From Candidatus Cloacimonadota bacterium (GTDB lineage Bacteria; Cloacimonadota; Cloacimonadia; JGIOTU-2), in NCBI GenBank assembly GCA_014384665.1, contig JACNFI010000011.1, positions 1 to 8,229 on the forward strand: 8,229 bases of DNA, read 5' to 3'. The notes beneath the pieces are model-generated. The model was not told the origin of the DNA and did no database searches. It saw only the letters and a program-made list of their open reading frames with translations. Positions 1-7,605 of this stretch are shown piece by piece (within the stretch, counting starts at the first letter, position 1; the number at the start of each line of letters is the position of its first letter). Position numbers and translations under genes: made by a program.

Positions 1-618
1 CGTTAAAGTTTAAAGTAATAAATGTATCAGTTATATTTTGTGCACTACCAAAATCTTTGAAAATATTTATCTGATTACCTACTACATTTACATCTGGACC
101 AGCTAAATAACTGCTTGTAAAATTACTATAAGTGAGCTTTGTATCATCAAATACTATATGAAGCTCTACTGCTGCTCCAGTAAAGTTCTCTGTGGTTAAT
201 TCTACATCTATATCTTCTCCTAAATTGCATTGTGTATCTACGATAGTGAATATAATATCAGTTGGTTCTTCTATAACAACCTCACCATCATTATAGGTTA
301 CATCAGTAATAGGATTATAATTCTCATCAAGAACTATACAGTTCTGAAAATTTAATTCCGCTGTACCAGTTGCTGTTGCGTTAAAGTTTAAAGTAATAAA
401 TGTATCAGTTATATTTTGTGCACTACCAAAATCCTTAAATATATTTATCTGATTACCTACTACATTTACATCTGAACCAGCTAAATAACTGCTTGTAAAA
501 TTGTTATAAGTGAGATTTGAGTCATCAAATACAATATGAAGCTCTACTGCTGCTCCTGTTAAGTTTCCTGTAGTTACTTCTACATCTACATCTTCACCTA
601 CATTACATTGTGCGTCCT
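1..618 (-). repeat. 378-bp in-frame tandem repeat coding cohesin-like domains (second copy cut by edge)
   Basis: Bases 1-240 and 379-618 align without a gap at an offset of exactly 378 bp, which is 126 codons. Over bases 1-178 against 379-556 I count about 10 differences, near 94% identity; similarity falls off towards higher coordinates. Both copies encode AAVELHIVFDD, FTSSYLAG, DVNVVGNQINIFKDFGSAQ and NITDTFITLNFN. The repeat runs off the window, so total copy number is unknown. The match at DNA level, not only protein level, points to recent duplication or ongoing gene conversion. Confidence 0.9.
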
Positions 619-1867
619 CTATAGTGAATGTGATAGACTTTGTTGAATTATTTTGTGTATTATTATAATTATTACTACTTAAACCTTTACCCATATCAGA
701 AGGGGACCAATCTCCATTTACATCACCAACCTTGATTCCAACAAAATCCTGTCCTGTTAGATTACTTGTAAGTTCTATTTCAATACTATCTGGATCAAAT
801 AACCAATTCCCAATAGGAAATTCTGTAATATAACCTAATATTCTTTGTTTTATCTTTCCATAGTCTATTGCATTTATGTTTCCATCTCCATTGACATCAG
901 CAGCCATCCATTGGCAAGAACCTGGTATTATTATTTCAAGTCCTAATATATGACGTTTTACTTTTCCATAATCAATAAGGTTGATCCCATTAATATTTAA
1001 GTCATCATAGTATGGTGTTATTTCATAAGTGCCGTTAGGTATACCATAGAAATTGTAATCTCCATTAGAAATAGTTGTCGTTAAGTAAGTTGAAGGTAAT
1101 AATTCTACAGTTACATCTGGAACAGGGATACTACTATTAAAACAGTAGCTAATATTTCCAGATATATCATAGTTACCATCAGGAATAACTGTAAAGACTG
1201 CTGTAGCTCCACTCAAATCATCAATAGGATTACCTTCATTAAATATGAATTCTGTTATTCCAAGGTTACATGTTGAACCTTGTGTTGCAGATGATTCTAC
1301 CTCAAACTCTATATAGACTAAAACTCCTTCTCCTGATAAATAACCAGACGAAGCAGCAGTAATAGTAATTTCACCTGTAACAGTTGTATCCGCAATAGTT
1401 ATCCATGCTGATCCTGCAGTTAATGTCCCATCAGTTTCAAAACCAGTTGCTGTAAGAATTGATGGATCATAATAGGTTAAGGTAAATACATATCCTTCAA
1501 CTGGAGGTTCAACATTAGTATCACTTACATAGATGGGGTAAAGAAAAGTATCTCCCGCATTAGCTTCTGCATTATTTATTGAGACATGAATAGTGTCTGG
1601 TGGTGGTGATCCACCTCCAGTGTGATAAATAAATCCATCATTTTCTTCATAACTTGCTGATGTTCTTAAACCTGCTACTGGTTCTCCAAATACATCAAAT
1701 TGCTGATAATTGGTTGATGTCCGATTTCCTCCTCCGCCTGAGAATACACTGGCAGGAATCTGATAATCTCTTGTAGATTGAGCCCAAGAAATCATATTAG
1801 GGAATAGGACGAATATAAAAAGAAGTAAATAACTAATCCCCATTTTTTTTAATTTAATTGATTTCAT
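1..1867 (-). CDS. Secreted cohesin/dockerin-type multidomain protein, 3' end beyond window
   Basis: Open from ATG at 1867 to the window edge: 622 codons, no stop, so the C-terminus is missing. Residues 1-29 form a Sec signal peptide (lysine-rich start, then LLLFIFVLF; likely cleavage at WA/QS). Residues 39-85 resemble the FCB motif SGGGxxxSxNYxxxxxxGxPVAG...GF. Residues 92-227 look like a cohesin-type beta domain. Residues 233-287 resemble a carboxypeptidase-regulatory-like fold. Residues 288-390 are an FCB-style dockerin: a degenerate first loop (D288...D299) followed by DYGKVKRHILG, a canonical calcium loop DVNGDGNINAID (324-335) followed by DYGKIKQRILG, and a closing GDVNGDWSPS. Residues 411-622 are two cohesin-like repeats with a period of 126 residues, the second cut by the edge. 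The start is fixed by an AGGAG 6 nt upstream. The gene begins 20 bp after the fibre-protein stop, so it is probably co-transcribed. A T9SS sorting domain at the missing C-terminus is likely but not seen. Function is unknown: adhesive or scaffolding is inference. Confidence 0.85.
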   Translation of the reverse strand, partial: MKSIKLKKMGISYLLLFIFVLFPNMISWAQSTRDYQIPASVFSGGGGNRTSTNYQQFDVFGEPVAGLRTSASYEENDGFIYHTGGGSPPPDTIHVSINNAEANAGDTFLYPIYVSDTNVEPPVEGYVFTLTYYDPSILTATGFETDGTLTAGSAWITIADTTVTGEITITAASSGYLSGEGVLVYIEFEVESSATQGSTCNLGITEFIFNEGNPIDDLSGATAVFTVIPDGNYDISGNISYCFNSSIPVPDVTVELLPSTYLTTTISNGDYNFYGIPNGTYEITPYYDDLNINGINLIDYGKVKRHILGLEIIIPGSCQWMAADVNGDGNINAIDYGKIKQRILGYITEFPIGNWLFDPDSIEIELTSNLTGQDFVGIKVGDVNGDWSPSDMGKGLSSNNYNNTQNNSTKSITFTIEDAQCNVGEDVDVEVTTGNLTGAAVELHIVFDDSNLTYNNFTSSYLAGSDVNVVGNQINIFKDFGSAQNITDTFITLNFNATATGTAELNFQNCIVLDENYNPITDVTYNDGEVVIEEPTDIIFTIVDTQCNLGEDIDVELTTENFTGAAVELHIVFDDTKLTYSNFTSSYLAGPDVNVVGNQINIFKDFGSAQNITDTFITLNFN

Positions 1868-1873
1868 TATAAT

Positions 1874-1878
1874 CTCCT
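1874..1878 (-). promoter_or_regulatory. Shine-Dalgarno site of the cohesin/dockerin gene
   Basis: AGGAG on the minus strand lies 6 nt before the ATG at 1867, inside the 20-bp gap after the upstream stop codon. It selects Met1 over the in-frame Met9, which has no such site. The short gap suggests translation linked to the preceding gene. Confidence 0.75.
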
Positions 1879-1887
1879 ATCTACAAT

Positions 1888-3798
1888 TTATTGAGTTTCA
1901 AGTGTAGGTTCTTCAGTTATTTCTTTATCTCTAATTACTTCGTAATCCTCGTAACCTTTTCTTACACTTTGTACAAAGTAATCAAATTTGTAATTACCTT
2001 TTCCACCTCTAAGTTCTTTAACTCTAAAGCCATCAGAACTTTTTTCAATTACAGCCAGACCTTCGGATTCAGCGGAAAGTGGAGTTAATTGTACAGTCAT
2101 TGTCTCTGGATTGATTACAATGGAGAAATGCTCCTCAAATGATACCCAGGCTTCACCGTTTTTTAATTCAACAGTTCCACGAGTATAGGCAGCAGCTTCA
2201 GGACCTTCAATGCAGGCATAAACAATATTTTTATCACTTCGATAGGGATGATCCATACAAAAGCTTTTTACCGTTCCAATGATATATCCGTCTGATCCTC
2301 TCAGCTGCACAGTTACATTACCAGAGCCATCAGTTAATGATAAACGACCTGCCCCCCCACTACTCTCAGAATATAAGTAAACCCTATAGCTTCCACTTTC
2401 CATTAGCCATAAGCCACCATTATTTGCATTATCACTTATAGCGGTTAAATATGCAAGATCATTACCACTTGATCCATCCAACCATACTCCACCATTATTA
2501 GAAGTGGACCTACCAATTGTTGCTTTACCATCACAACCGTAAACATTATCAACAGCAGTAATATTATCACCAGCGAAGATATCATCTCCTGCTGTGATAT
2601 CATCTCCTGCTGTGATATCATCCCCTGAACCTATATCGTTGGATGCTACAATAGAATTTGTGCTTGTTATATTTGAACTACAATTTATTGTACTACCAAC
2701 ACCTAAACTACCACTAATACTTAGATTACCAGTATATGGATTTGTTAATGGAGTAAAATTCAAATCTACTGTCCCAATTGTTCCATTTTGAATATCAGTA
2801 CCCGTTACTGTCCCATCTTGAATTTTAGCAGAATTTACAGCATTGTTGGCTAATTGTGTACTACCTACACCACTATTTGCAATGCTTATGGTTCCAGTTG
2901 TGTAGATAGGTCCTCCAGTCAAACCTGTTCCTGTATTCACCTGGGTAACAGTTCCTGTTCCAACAGTGAAATTCAATTTTTCTGAACCAATAGTATTATT
3001 AGCTATATCAGATCCTGTTATGGTCAAATTCTGGATTTTATTGGAAGTTACACAATCTGATCCTAAATCCGAGTTTGAAATAGTTCCATCAGAAATTTTA
3101 GAGGAATTAACTGCATTATTATCTAATTCAGAATTTGATATACTTGTACCTAAAGTTGCTGAAATCGTTGTTGTTGGTCCATTTGGATCTGTAACTTGAA
3201 TTCCATCACCACCATTTATTGTTTGTATTCCACTTCCTCCATTTCCAGAAATAGTAATAGTATTATTAGATGTTGAAACATTAATTCCAGTATCACCTTG
3301 TATTGTAATATTTCTATTTCCATCTCCAGGCTGGGTGTTAATACTTTCAATTCCAAGATAGTCGTCAGGATTTAGATTGTTTAATTTTTCTGAATTCTCA
3401 CTTTGATCAGAATACTCAGACTTATGAGCATATCCGACTGGAAGAATTGGTTGGTCGGTTAACTGTTCTCCAGCAACCCAGATCCGCAGAAAAGTCTTAT
3501 CATTGTCGTCAAAAACTGATGATGGAATAGGAGTCATACCCTGTGAAGGATCTCCTAATTTTACTGAATAAAGCCCTTCATCCACATTAATTTGAATACT
3601 ATTTGCTGACCATAGAGTTGTTCCGCTTTGATTAACAATAGCGAAATTAAAGGAATGAACTCCGTTTAATGGAGTTCCAGTATTATCAGTAATTTTAGCT
3701 TGGAAGTTTAGAATACCGGGAATTTGTGCATTAATATTACCAGCTATAAATAATAAAACAATTGCACAAAGTAATATGATTAGATTTTTTTTCTTCAT
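1888..3798 (-). CDS. Fibre-like secreted surface protein with decapeptide repeats and conserved C-terminal module
   Basis: Complete protein of 636 residues. Residues 1-24 are a signal peptide (MKKKN, hydrophobic core, cleavage at NA/Q25). Residues 25-125 match an N-terminal module common in FCB surface proteins (IPGILNFQAKITDNTGTPLNG, then FLRIWVAGEQL...LPVGYAHKSEYSD). Residues 126-215 are an Asn/Thr/Gly-rich linker with NITISG-type phrases. Two blocks of a 10-residue repeat follow (220-277 and 311-348), then AGDDIT hexapeptides (391-414) and a GGxWL / SGGxGRLSLTDGSGN region (431-508). The C-terminal module (about 510-625) contains KSFCMDHP, EGPEAAAYTRGTVEL, NGEAWVSFEEHF, VQLTPLS and VRKGYEDYEVIRD; I recall it as the end of many bacterial stalk or tail-fibre-like proteins, with no assigned function. 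No transmembrane segment after the signal peptide and no T9SS sorting domain are visible. AGGAG lies 7 nt before the start. It sits between two exported proteins, probably in one operon. An adhesive fibre is the best guess; the biochemical role is unknown. Confidence 0.85.
   Translation of the reverse strand: MKKKNLIILLCAIVLLFIAGNINAQIPGILNFQAKITDNTGTPLNGVHSFNFAIVNQSGTTLWSANSIQINVDEGLYSVKLGDPSQGMTPIPSSVFDDNDKTFLRIWVAGEQLTDQPILPVGYAHKSEYSDQSENSEKLNNLNPDDYLGIESINTQPGDGNRNITIQGDTGINVSTSNNTITISGNGGSGIQTINGGDGIQVTDPNGPTTTISATLGTSISNSELDNNAVNSSKISDGTISNSDLGSDCVTSNKIQNLTITGSDIANNTIGSEKLNFTVGTGTVTQVNTGTGLTGGPIYTTGTISIANSGVGSTQLANNAVNSAKIQDGTVTGTDIQNGTIGTVDLNFTPLTNPYTGNLSISGSLGVGSTINCSSNITSTNSIVASNDIGSGDDITAGDDITAGDDIFAGDNITAVDNVYGCDGKATIGRSTSNNGGVWLDGSSGNDLAYLTAISDNANNGGLWLMESGSYRVYLYSESSGGAGRLSLTDGSGNVTVQLRGSDGYIIGTVKSFCMDHPYRSDKNIVYACIEGPEAAAYTRGTVELKNGEAWVSFEEHFSIVINPETMTVQLTPLSAESEGLAVIEKSSDGFRVKELRGGKGNYKFDYFVQSVRKGYEDYEVIRDKEITEEPTLETQ
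2557..2628 (-). repeat. 18-bp tandem repeat coding (A/S)GDDIT hexapeptides
   Basis: Four 18-bp units in tandem encode SGDDIT, AGDDIT, AGDDIF and AGDNIT (residues 391-414). The two central units are almost identical at DNA level; a further degenerate unit (AVDNVY) follows. Hexapeptide periodicity fits a parallel beta-helix turn, but four units are few. Near-perfect short units of this kind can gain or lose copies without a frameshift. Confidence 0.8.
2755..2868 (-). repeat. Decapeptide repeat block 2 (four units) of the fibre-like protein
   Basis: Residues 311-348 carry the same 10-residue pattern as block 1: VGSTQLANNA, VNSAKIQDGT, VTGTDIQNGT, and a shortened IGTVDLNF. Both blocks close with the same IG...LNF phrase, so the end unit looks like a conserved cap. 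The two blocks are separated by a Gly/Thr-rich segment (278-310) containing TGTGLTGGP. Confidence 0.75.
2968..3141 (-). repeat. Decapeptide repeat block 1 (six units) of the fibre-like protein
   Basis: Residues 220-277 divide into five 10-residue units plus a shortened sixth: ISNSELDNNA, VNSSKISDGT, ISNSDLGSDC, VTSNKIQNLT, ITGSDIANNT, IGSEKLNF. The pattern is Ile/Val at position 1, a small or polar residue at 3, Leu/Ile at 6, and small or Asn/Asp-rich residues at 7-10. The regular spacing suggests a beta-solenoid or a repetitive trimeric stalk (inference). The DNA units have diverged, so this is an old repeat. Confidence 0.75.
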
Positions 3799-3805
3799 CT
3801 TAATT

Positions 3806-3810
3806 CTCCT
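3806..3810 (-). promoter_or_regulatory. Shine-Dalgarno site of the fibre-like protein gene
   Basis: AGGAG on the minus strand, 7 nt before the ATG at 3798, within the 51-bp gap after the endopeptidase stop. The rest of the gap is AT-rich and holds neither a GC-bearing hairpin nor a clear promoter, which favours read-through from the endopeptidase gene. Confidence 0.7.
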
Positions 3811-3849
3811 GTTTTTTTAATTAATTTTCTTGATTCATCATTTTAAAAT

Positions 3850-6800
3850 CTACTTAAAAAGTAGAACCTTTTTTGTAAATACACGATTTCCAGCCGTAAT
3901 TTGGTAGAAATATAAACCACTTGCCATATTTGACGCATCCCAGGAAAATTGATGTTTTCCTTTCTCCATTTTATCATTCAATAAAATTTCTACCAATTGA
4001 CCCTGAACATTAAATATTCGTATTTCTACATGAGTTTCCTTTAATAACTGGAATTCAATAATGTTAGTCTTTTCAAAGGGATTAGGATAACAATTCCAAA
4101 TACAGGAAGTCAATAAACCATCAGAAATATCTAAGTTTGAAGAAATCACTATCTCTCCATCAATAGTAGTTGGTGTTTCTGTTTCATTAATCCACACTTC
4201 TCCAAATTGCAAAAGAGTCTTATTACCAACTTGAGCAGATTCATTGATTTCAAATGAAATTTCTAATATATCTCCTCCTTCTTCAATTGGATACAACCCT
4301 GCAAAACCAATTATCACTTCACCGGAAAGGTTATTAGAATCAATTAAGAAACCTTCTGTAAGTGAAGTTAAATTAACTTCTTGAAATGTAACTAAGGTTG
4401 CATCATAAGTTAACATAATTCTGGCGGAAATGGCATCATCTGAATTTTGTAAGTTAACAGGTACATTGACAACTTCACCCGATCCGCCAGTTACACTATT
4501 TAATGAAAGTATTCTATCAGTATCACCATCTTTCATAACTAATACCGAAGGAGTCCAATTATGAGTAACATCTCCATAAACAACTCCTATGTAATTTTCA
4601 TAAAGAAAGTCTTGTTGTAGATTTTGATAATAACAACTTTCAGGTAGGAAACACCAGTCTTTACCAACAGGAAATTCTTCTATCAATCCTATTGAATATT
4701 TTAAAATCTTGGCAGCATCAAATGAAGAAACAGTCCCATCACCAGTTACATCTCCTGCAGCAATCTGACACTCTAAAAATTCTATAAGTCCAATTGAATA
4801 TTTCAAAACCCACGCAGCATCCATTGCTGAAATACAATTAACGCTGATATCATCTTCTTTGTCAGGAACGACAAGATAATTACCACCTTCGGGTAGATCT
4901 GAAAAAGAATAATAACCATTAATATTTGTGATCTCTGAACCAGAAATATTACCGGAAATATCCAAAACAACATCATCTACAGGTAATCCACTTATACAAT
5001 AAGAGACATATCCATCTATATTGTAAAAAGTGATATCCGAGGTTCCAATGAAATCTTTATTATATTGGTTGTTTTCCAATAAATCAAATTCAATACTCAC
5101 TGGATCAAAGGTCCACCCACTCTTTGAAGGAGTTAATGAATAGAATTTGCCACCGACAAGATTGTTAAAGATATAGTAGCCATAACTATTTGTATATTTT
5201 GCGTCACTAATGTAACCAGAAAGAGTAAGCATCACATCTTCTATTGGGTAATTATAACTATCTAGTACGTATCCAGCAATTGAATATCTTCCCTGAGGTG
5301 TTCCATTTGCTTCGTTTGAATAGACACTTTCTCCAGTAGGATTTGAATATGTTGCAGTAACAACATAATAGTATGTAGTACCATTTATAACATTAGGGTC
5401 TTCATAATTTATGGTGTAAGGATCGTATATTTGATATATCTGACTATATCCATAACCACTGGTTAAACTCCGATAAATTTTATATCCTTCTAAAATTGGA
5501 TCTCTTGAGGAGGGTGCATCCCAGTCCAATGGAACATAACCATTGGAATCATCCTCAGCTACTAAGTTTTCAGGTGGTGGGAAATTGGGGTTTGATACTG
5601 TTATATAATTATATTTCGTCTCTGTATCTGAACCTCCAGGACCTGAAACTGTTAAACTTACATCATAATTACCTTGATTGTTATAAATAATTTGATGAGG
5701 ACCTTGACCTGAAGCTGAAGAAGGACTACCTCCCGGAAAGCTCCAAGACCAACTGTCTATAATACCACTAGATTGATCTGTAAACCAAACTGTTAAAGGT
5801 GCTTCACCACTGGTTGGATTGCCTACAAAATCGGCAACCGGAGGTGGTGCTGTCACTGTTATATAATTATATTTCGTCTCTGTATCTGAACCTCCAGGAC
5901 CTGAAACTGTTAAACTTACATCATAATTACCTTGATTGTTATAAATAATTTGATGAGGACCTTGACCTGAAGCTGAAGAAGGACTACCTCCCGGAAAGCT
6001 CCAAGACCAACTGTCTATAATGCCACTAGATTGGTCGGTAAACCAAACTGTTAAAGGTGCCTGGCCACTGGTTGGATTGCCTACAAAATCTGCTGAAGGT
6101 GATGCATAAGTAACTGTAATAAAACTCGCATCTTGTCCATCTGTATCATTATTATCTGTATTATAATCAGATATATCTAAAATGATACCGATATAATAAT
6201 CCCCTGCCGTTGTATTTATTGGAATTGTGGGAGGAGTTGATACATTTACCCTTACTGATGATTTGGGACCAAAGCTATGTGTAAAACTGTGATTTTGAAT
6301 TGGGGTATCAGATTGAGAAATATTATCATTTGTCGAAAGATATACTGTTACCGGTACGGTTCCACTCCATGATGCAGATGAATAATTGTGTACATAATAA
6401 TCCAATGAAGTTAATTGGTCACCGGCTTGTACTGCTAATGGTTCAGTATTTACATCAAGTGGAATTAAATCAAAAGATGGGGGTGTATCATCAGAGATTG
6501 TTGTTTGAATACCTGAAAATTTATTAGATGTTATTCTTACATGTCCTGTTCTCCATCCAAACAACCATTGCACATGTGAAAGTTCTGAATAAACAATACG
6601 ATTATTATTATCAATATAATAAGAGCCACTTCCACTTTGACCACCATAACAATACTTATAAAATTTAAGTAAATATGTATATACATTGTCATAATTTCCA
6701 TACCAATAATACATATATTGTCCATTATAAGGAGATTCTGCTGGGTATCCGGGATTATGAAAAGTGTTATTTTCAAAAAAAGAATTATTATTGTCATAAC

Positions 6801-7605
6801 CATACCCATGCCAACCTGTTAAACTACCAATAGGTCTATCAAGATCAATAATCCCCATATCATGATCAAAGTCAGCGTTGTTTACCCATCCATCCCAAGA
6901 ATGAAGGTTGACTGCTGAAGCATCACCATAAGGTCTATTGAAAAATTCATATCCAGGAACTACAACTATTTCGTCTGCCCACCCGTAACCATTTTCGTTA
7001 TCATATACACAATGACCTGCAGTAAGAACATGCATAGGGTCAATCAATACTCCTGATCCAACATAGTAATGTGTACCTCCAAAAGTCATATATAACTTAC
7101 AATTTACACGCCAAGGATAATTTTCGGGATTATCAACAATTTCGAGATCAGTAAAATTTCTCATACCTGGATTATTATTTTCAGGATTAATTAATATCTC
7201 ATTTATCATACTTCCAAAATTTCCTTTAACATAATCAGCATCTAATTCCTGAAAGCTTTCTAAATCGAAAATATATTCTTCACCAGTAATTTGATTATAC
7301 GATATTATTTTATTGTCCGACTCGGATATTCCTTTAGGCGGTTTCCATTCCGGTATAGGCATAGGAATATACTTTTCAGGATTTTTTGGAAAATGACTTT
7401 TACATCTGGTATCATTTTCTATTTCATCATTTGTATAAACAGTATCGGTATTTGTGATTTCATTATTTACCTTTGCATTAACAGTATAATAATCTTTTAA
7501 AACTACATCTTCACTTTGAGAAATTGCATTGTTTATAAAACAAAAAAACATAAAAAAACTAGTAATAAAAATAAATTTAAAGTTATTTCTATAATTCTTT
7601 TTCAT
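3850..7605 (-). CDS. Secreted V8-like serine endopeptidase with PKD, FN3, dockerin, cohesin-like and T9SS sorting domains
   Basis: Complete protein of 1251 residues. Residues 1-29 are a signal peptide (likely cleavage at IS/QS); 30 to about 160 may be a propeptide. The trypsin-fold protease spans about 161-370, with His198 in TAGHC, Asp249 in DHDMGIIDLDRPIG and Ser324 in GGQSGSG. This resembles the glutamyl endopeptidase (V8/S1B) group; Glu specificity is not proven. Next come a CARDB-like beta domain (376-500), two PKD domains (502-584, 588-670), FN3 (676-770), two carboxypeptidase-regulatory-like folds (774-855, 860-914), an FCB dockerin (918-1020; degenerate first loop, canonical DVTGDGTVSSFD at 952-963, DAAxxLKYSIGL in both halves, closing GDVTHNWTPS), a cohesin-like domain (1031-1156) and a T9SS type A sorting domain (1173-1251; YPNPF, GLYFYQI, KKVLLFK). 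It should be exported by Sec, cross the outer membrane by T9SS, and be released or attached outside. The start has a modest AGGA 7 nt upstream and is the first Met before the signal peptide. It is the first large gene of the likely operon. Confidence 0.93.
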   Translation of the reverse strand: MKKNYRNNFKFIFITSFFMFFCFINNAISQSEDVVLKDYYTVNAKVNNEITNTDTVYTNDEIENDTRCKSHFPKNPEKYIPMPIPEWKPPKGISESDNKIISYNQITGEEYIFDLESFQELDADYVKGNFGSMINEILINPENNNPGMRNFTDLEIVDNPENYPWRVNCKLYMTFGGTHYYVGSGVLIDPMHVLTAGHCVYDNENGYGWADEIVVVPGYEFFNRPYGDASAVNLHSWDGWVNNADFDHDMGIIDLDRPIGSLTGWHGYGYDNNNSFFENNTFHNPGYPAESPYNGQYMYYWYGNYDNVYTYLLKFYKYCYGGQSGSGSYYIDNNNRIVYSELSHVQWLFGWRTGHVRITSNKFSGIQTTISDDTPPSFDLIPLDVNTEPLAVQAGDQLTSLDYYVHNYSSASWSGTVPVTVYLSTNDNISQSDTPIQNHSFTHSFGPKSSVRVNVSTPPTIPINTTAGDYYIGIILDISDYNTDNNDTDGQDASFITVTYASPSADFVGNPTSGQAPLTVWFTDQSSGIIDSWSWSFPGGSPSSASGQGPHQIIYNNQGNYDVSLTVSGPGGSDTETKYNYITVTAPPPVADFVGNPTSGEAPLTVWFTDQSSGIIDSWSWSFPGGSPSSASGQGPHQIIYNNQGNYDVSLTVSGPGGSDTETKYNYITVSNPNFPPPENLVAEDDSNGYVPLDWDAPSSRDPILEGYKIYRSLTSGYGYSQIYQIYDPYTINYEDPNVINGTTYYYVVTATYSNPTGESVYSNEANGTPQGRYSIAGYVLDSYNYPIEDVMLTLSGYISDAKYTNSYGYYIFNNLVGGKFYSLTPSKSGWTFDPVSIEFDLLENNQYNKDFIGTSDITFYNIDGYVSYCISGLPVDDVVLDISGNISGSEITNINGYYSFSDLPEGGNYLVVPDKEDDISVNCISAMDAAWVLKYSIGLIEFLECQIAAGDVTGDGTVSSFDAAKILKYSIGLIEEFPVGKDWCFLPESCYYQNLQQDFLYENYIGVVYGDVTHNWTPSVLVMKDGDTDRILSLNSVTGGSGEVVNVPVNLQNSDDAISARIMLTYDATLVTFQEVNLTSLTEGFLIDSNNLSGEVIIGFAGLYPIEEGGDILEISFEINESAQVGNKTLLQFGEVWINETETPTTIDGEIVISSNLDISDGLLTSCIWNCYPNPFEKTNIIEFQLLKETHVEIRIFNVQGQLVEILLNDKMEKGKHQFSWDASNMASGLYFYQITAGNRVFTKKVLLFK
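5597..6094 (-). repeat. 258-bp tandem duplication coding two PKD domains
   Basis: Bases 5597-5836 and 5855-6094 match without gaps at an offset of 258 bp (86 codons). I count roughly eight differences over 240 bp, about 97% identity, clustered at the high-coordinate end of each copy. Most of each 86-residue domain is identical, from ADFVGNPTSG to TETKYNYITV; one visible change is Gln515 in the first domain against Glu601 in the second. Identity that includes most third codon positions shows recent duplication or homogenisation. Confidence 0.93.

Noticed and set aside
1..618. Tandem repeats as a CRISPR array or mobile element
   Set aside because: The unit is 378 bp, in frame and protein-coding, without spacers, terminal inverted repeats or a transposase.
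1891..2088. Plus-strand open frames of 64-77 codons at 1891-2088, 2594-2791, 2966-3199, 5496-5690, 6300-6527 and 7291-7500
   Set aside because: All are antisense to well-supported minus-strand genes, have unlikely compositions, and the 2594, 2966 and 5496 frames run through the repeats of the real proteins.
3840..3849. ATTTTAAAAT palindrome just after the endopeptidase stop, as a possible terminator
   Set aside because: It has no G:C pairs and no loop, so it would not form a stable RNA hairpin.
6537..6809. 90-codon minus-strand open frame
   Set aside because: It lies wholly inside the endopeptidase domain in another frame. It is an Ile/Met-rich shadow with no ribosome site or family resemblance.
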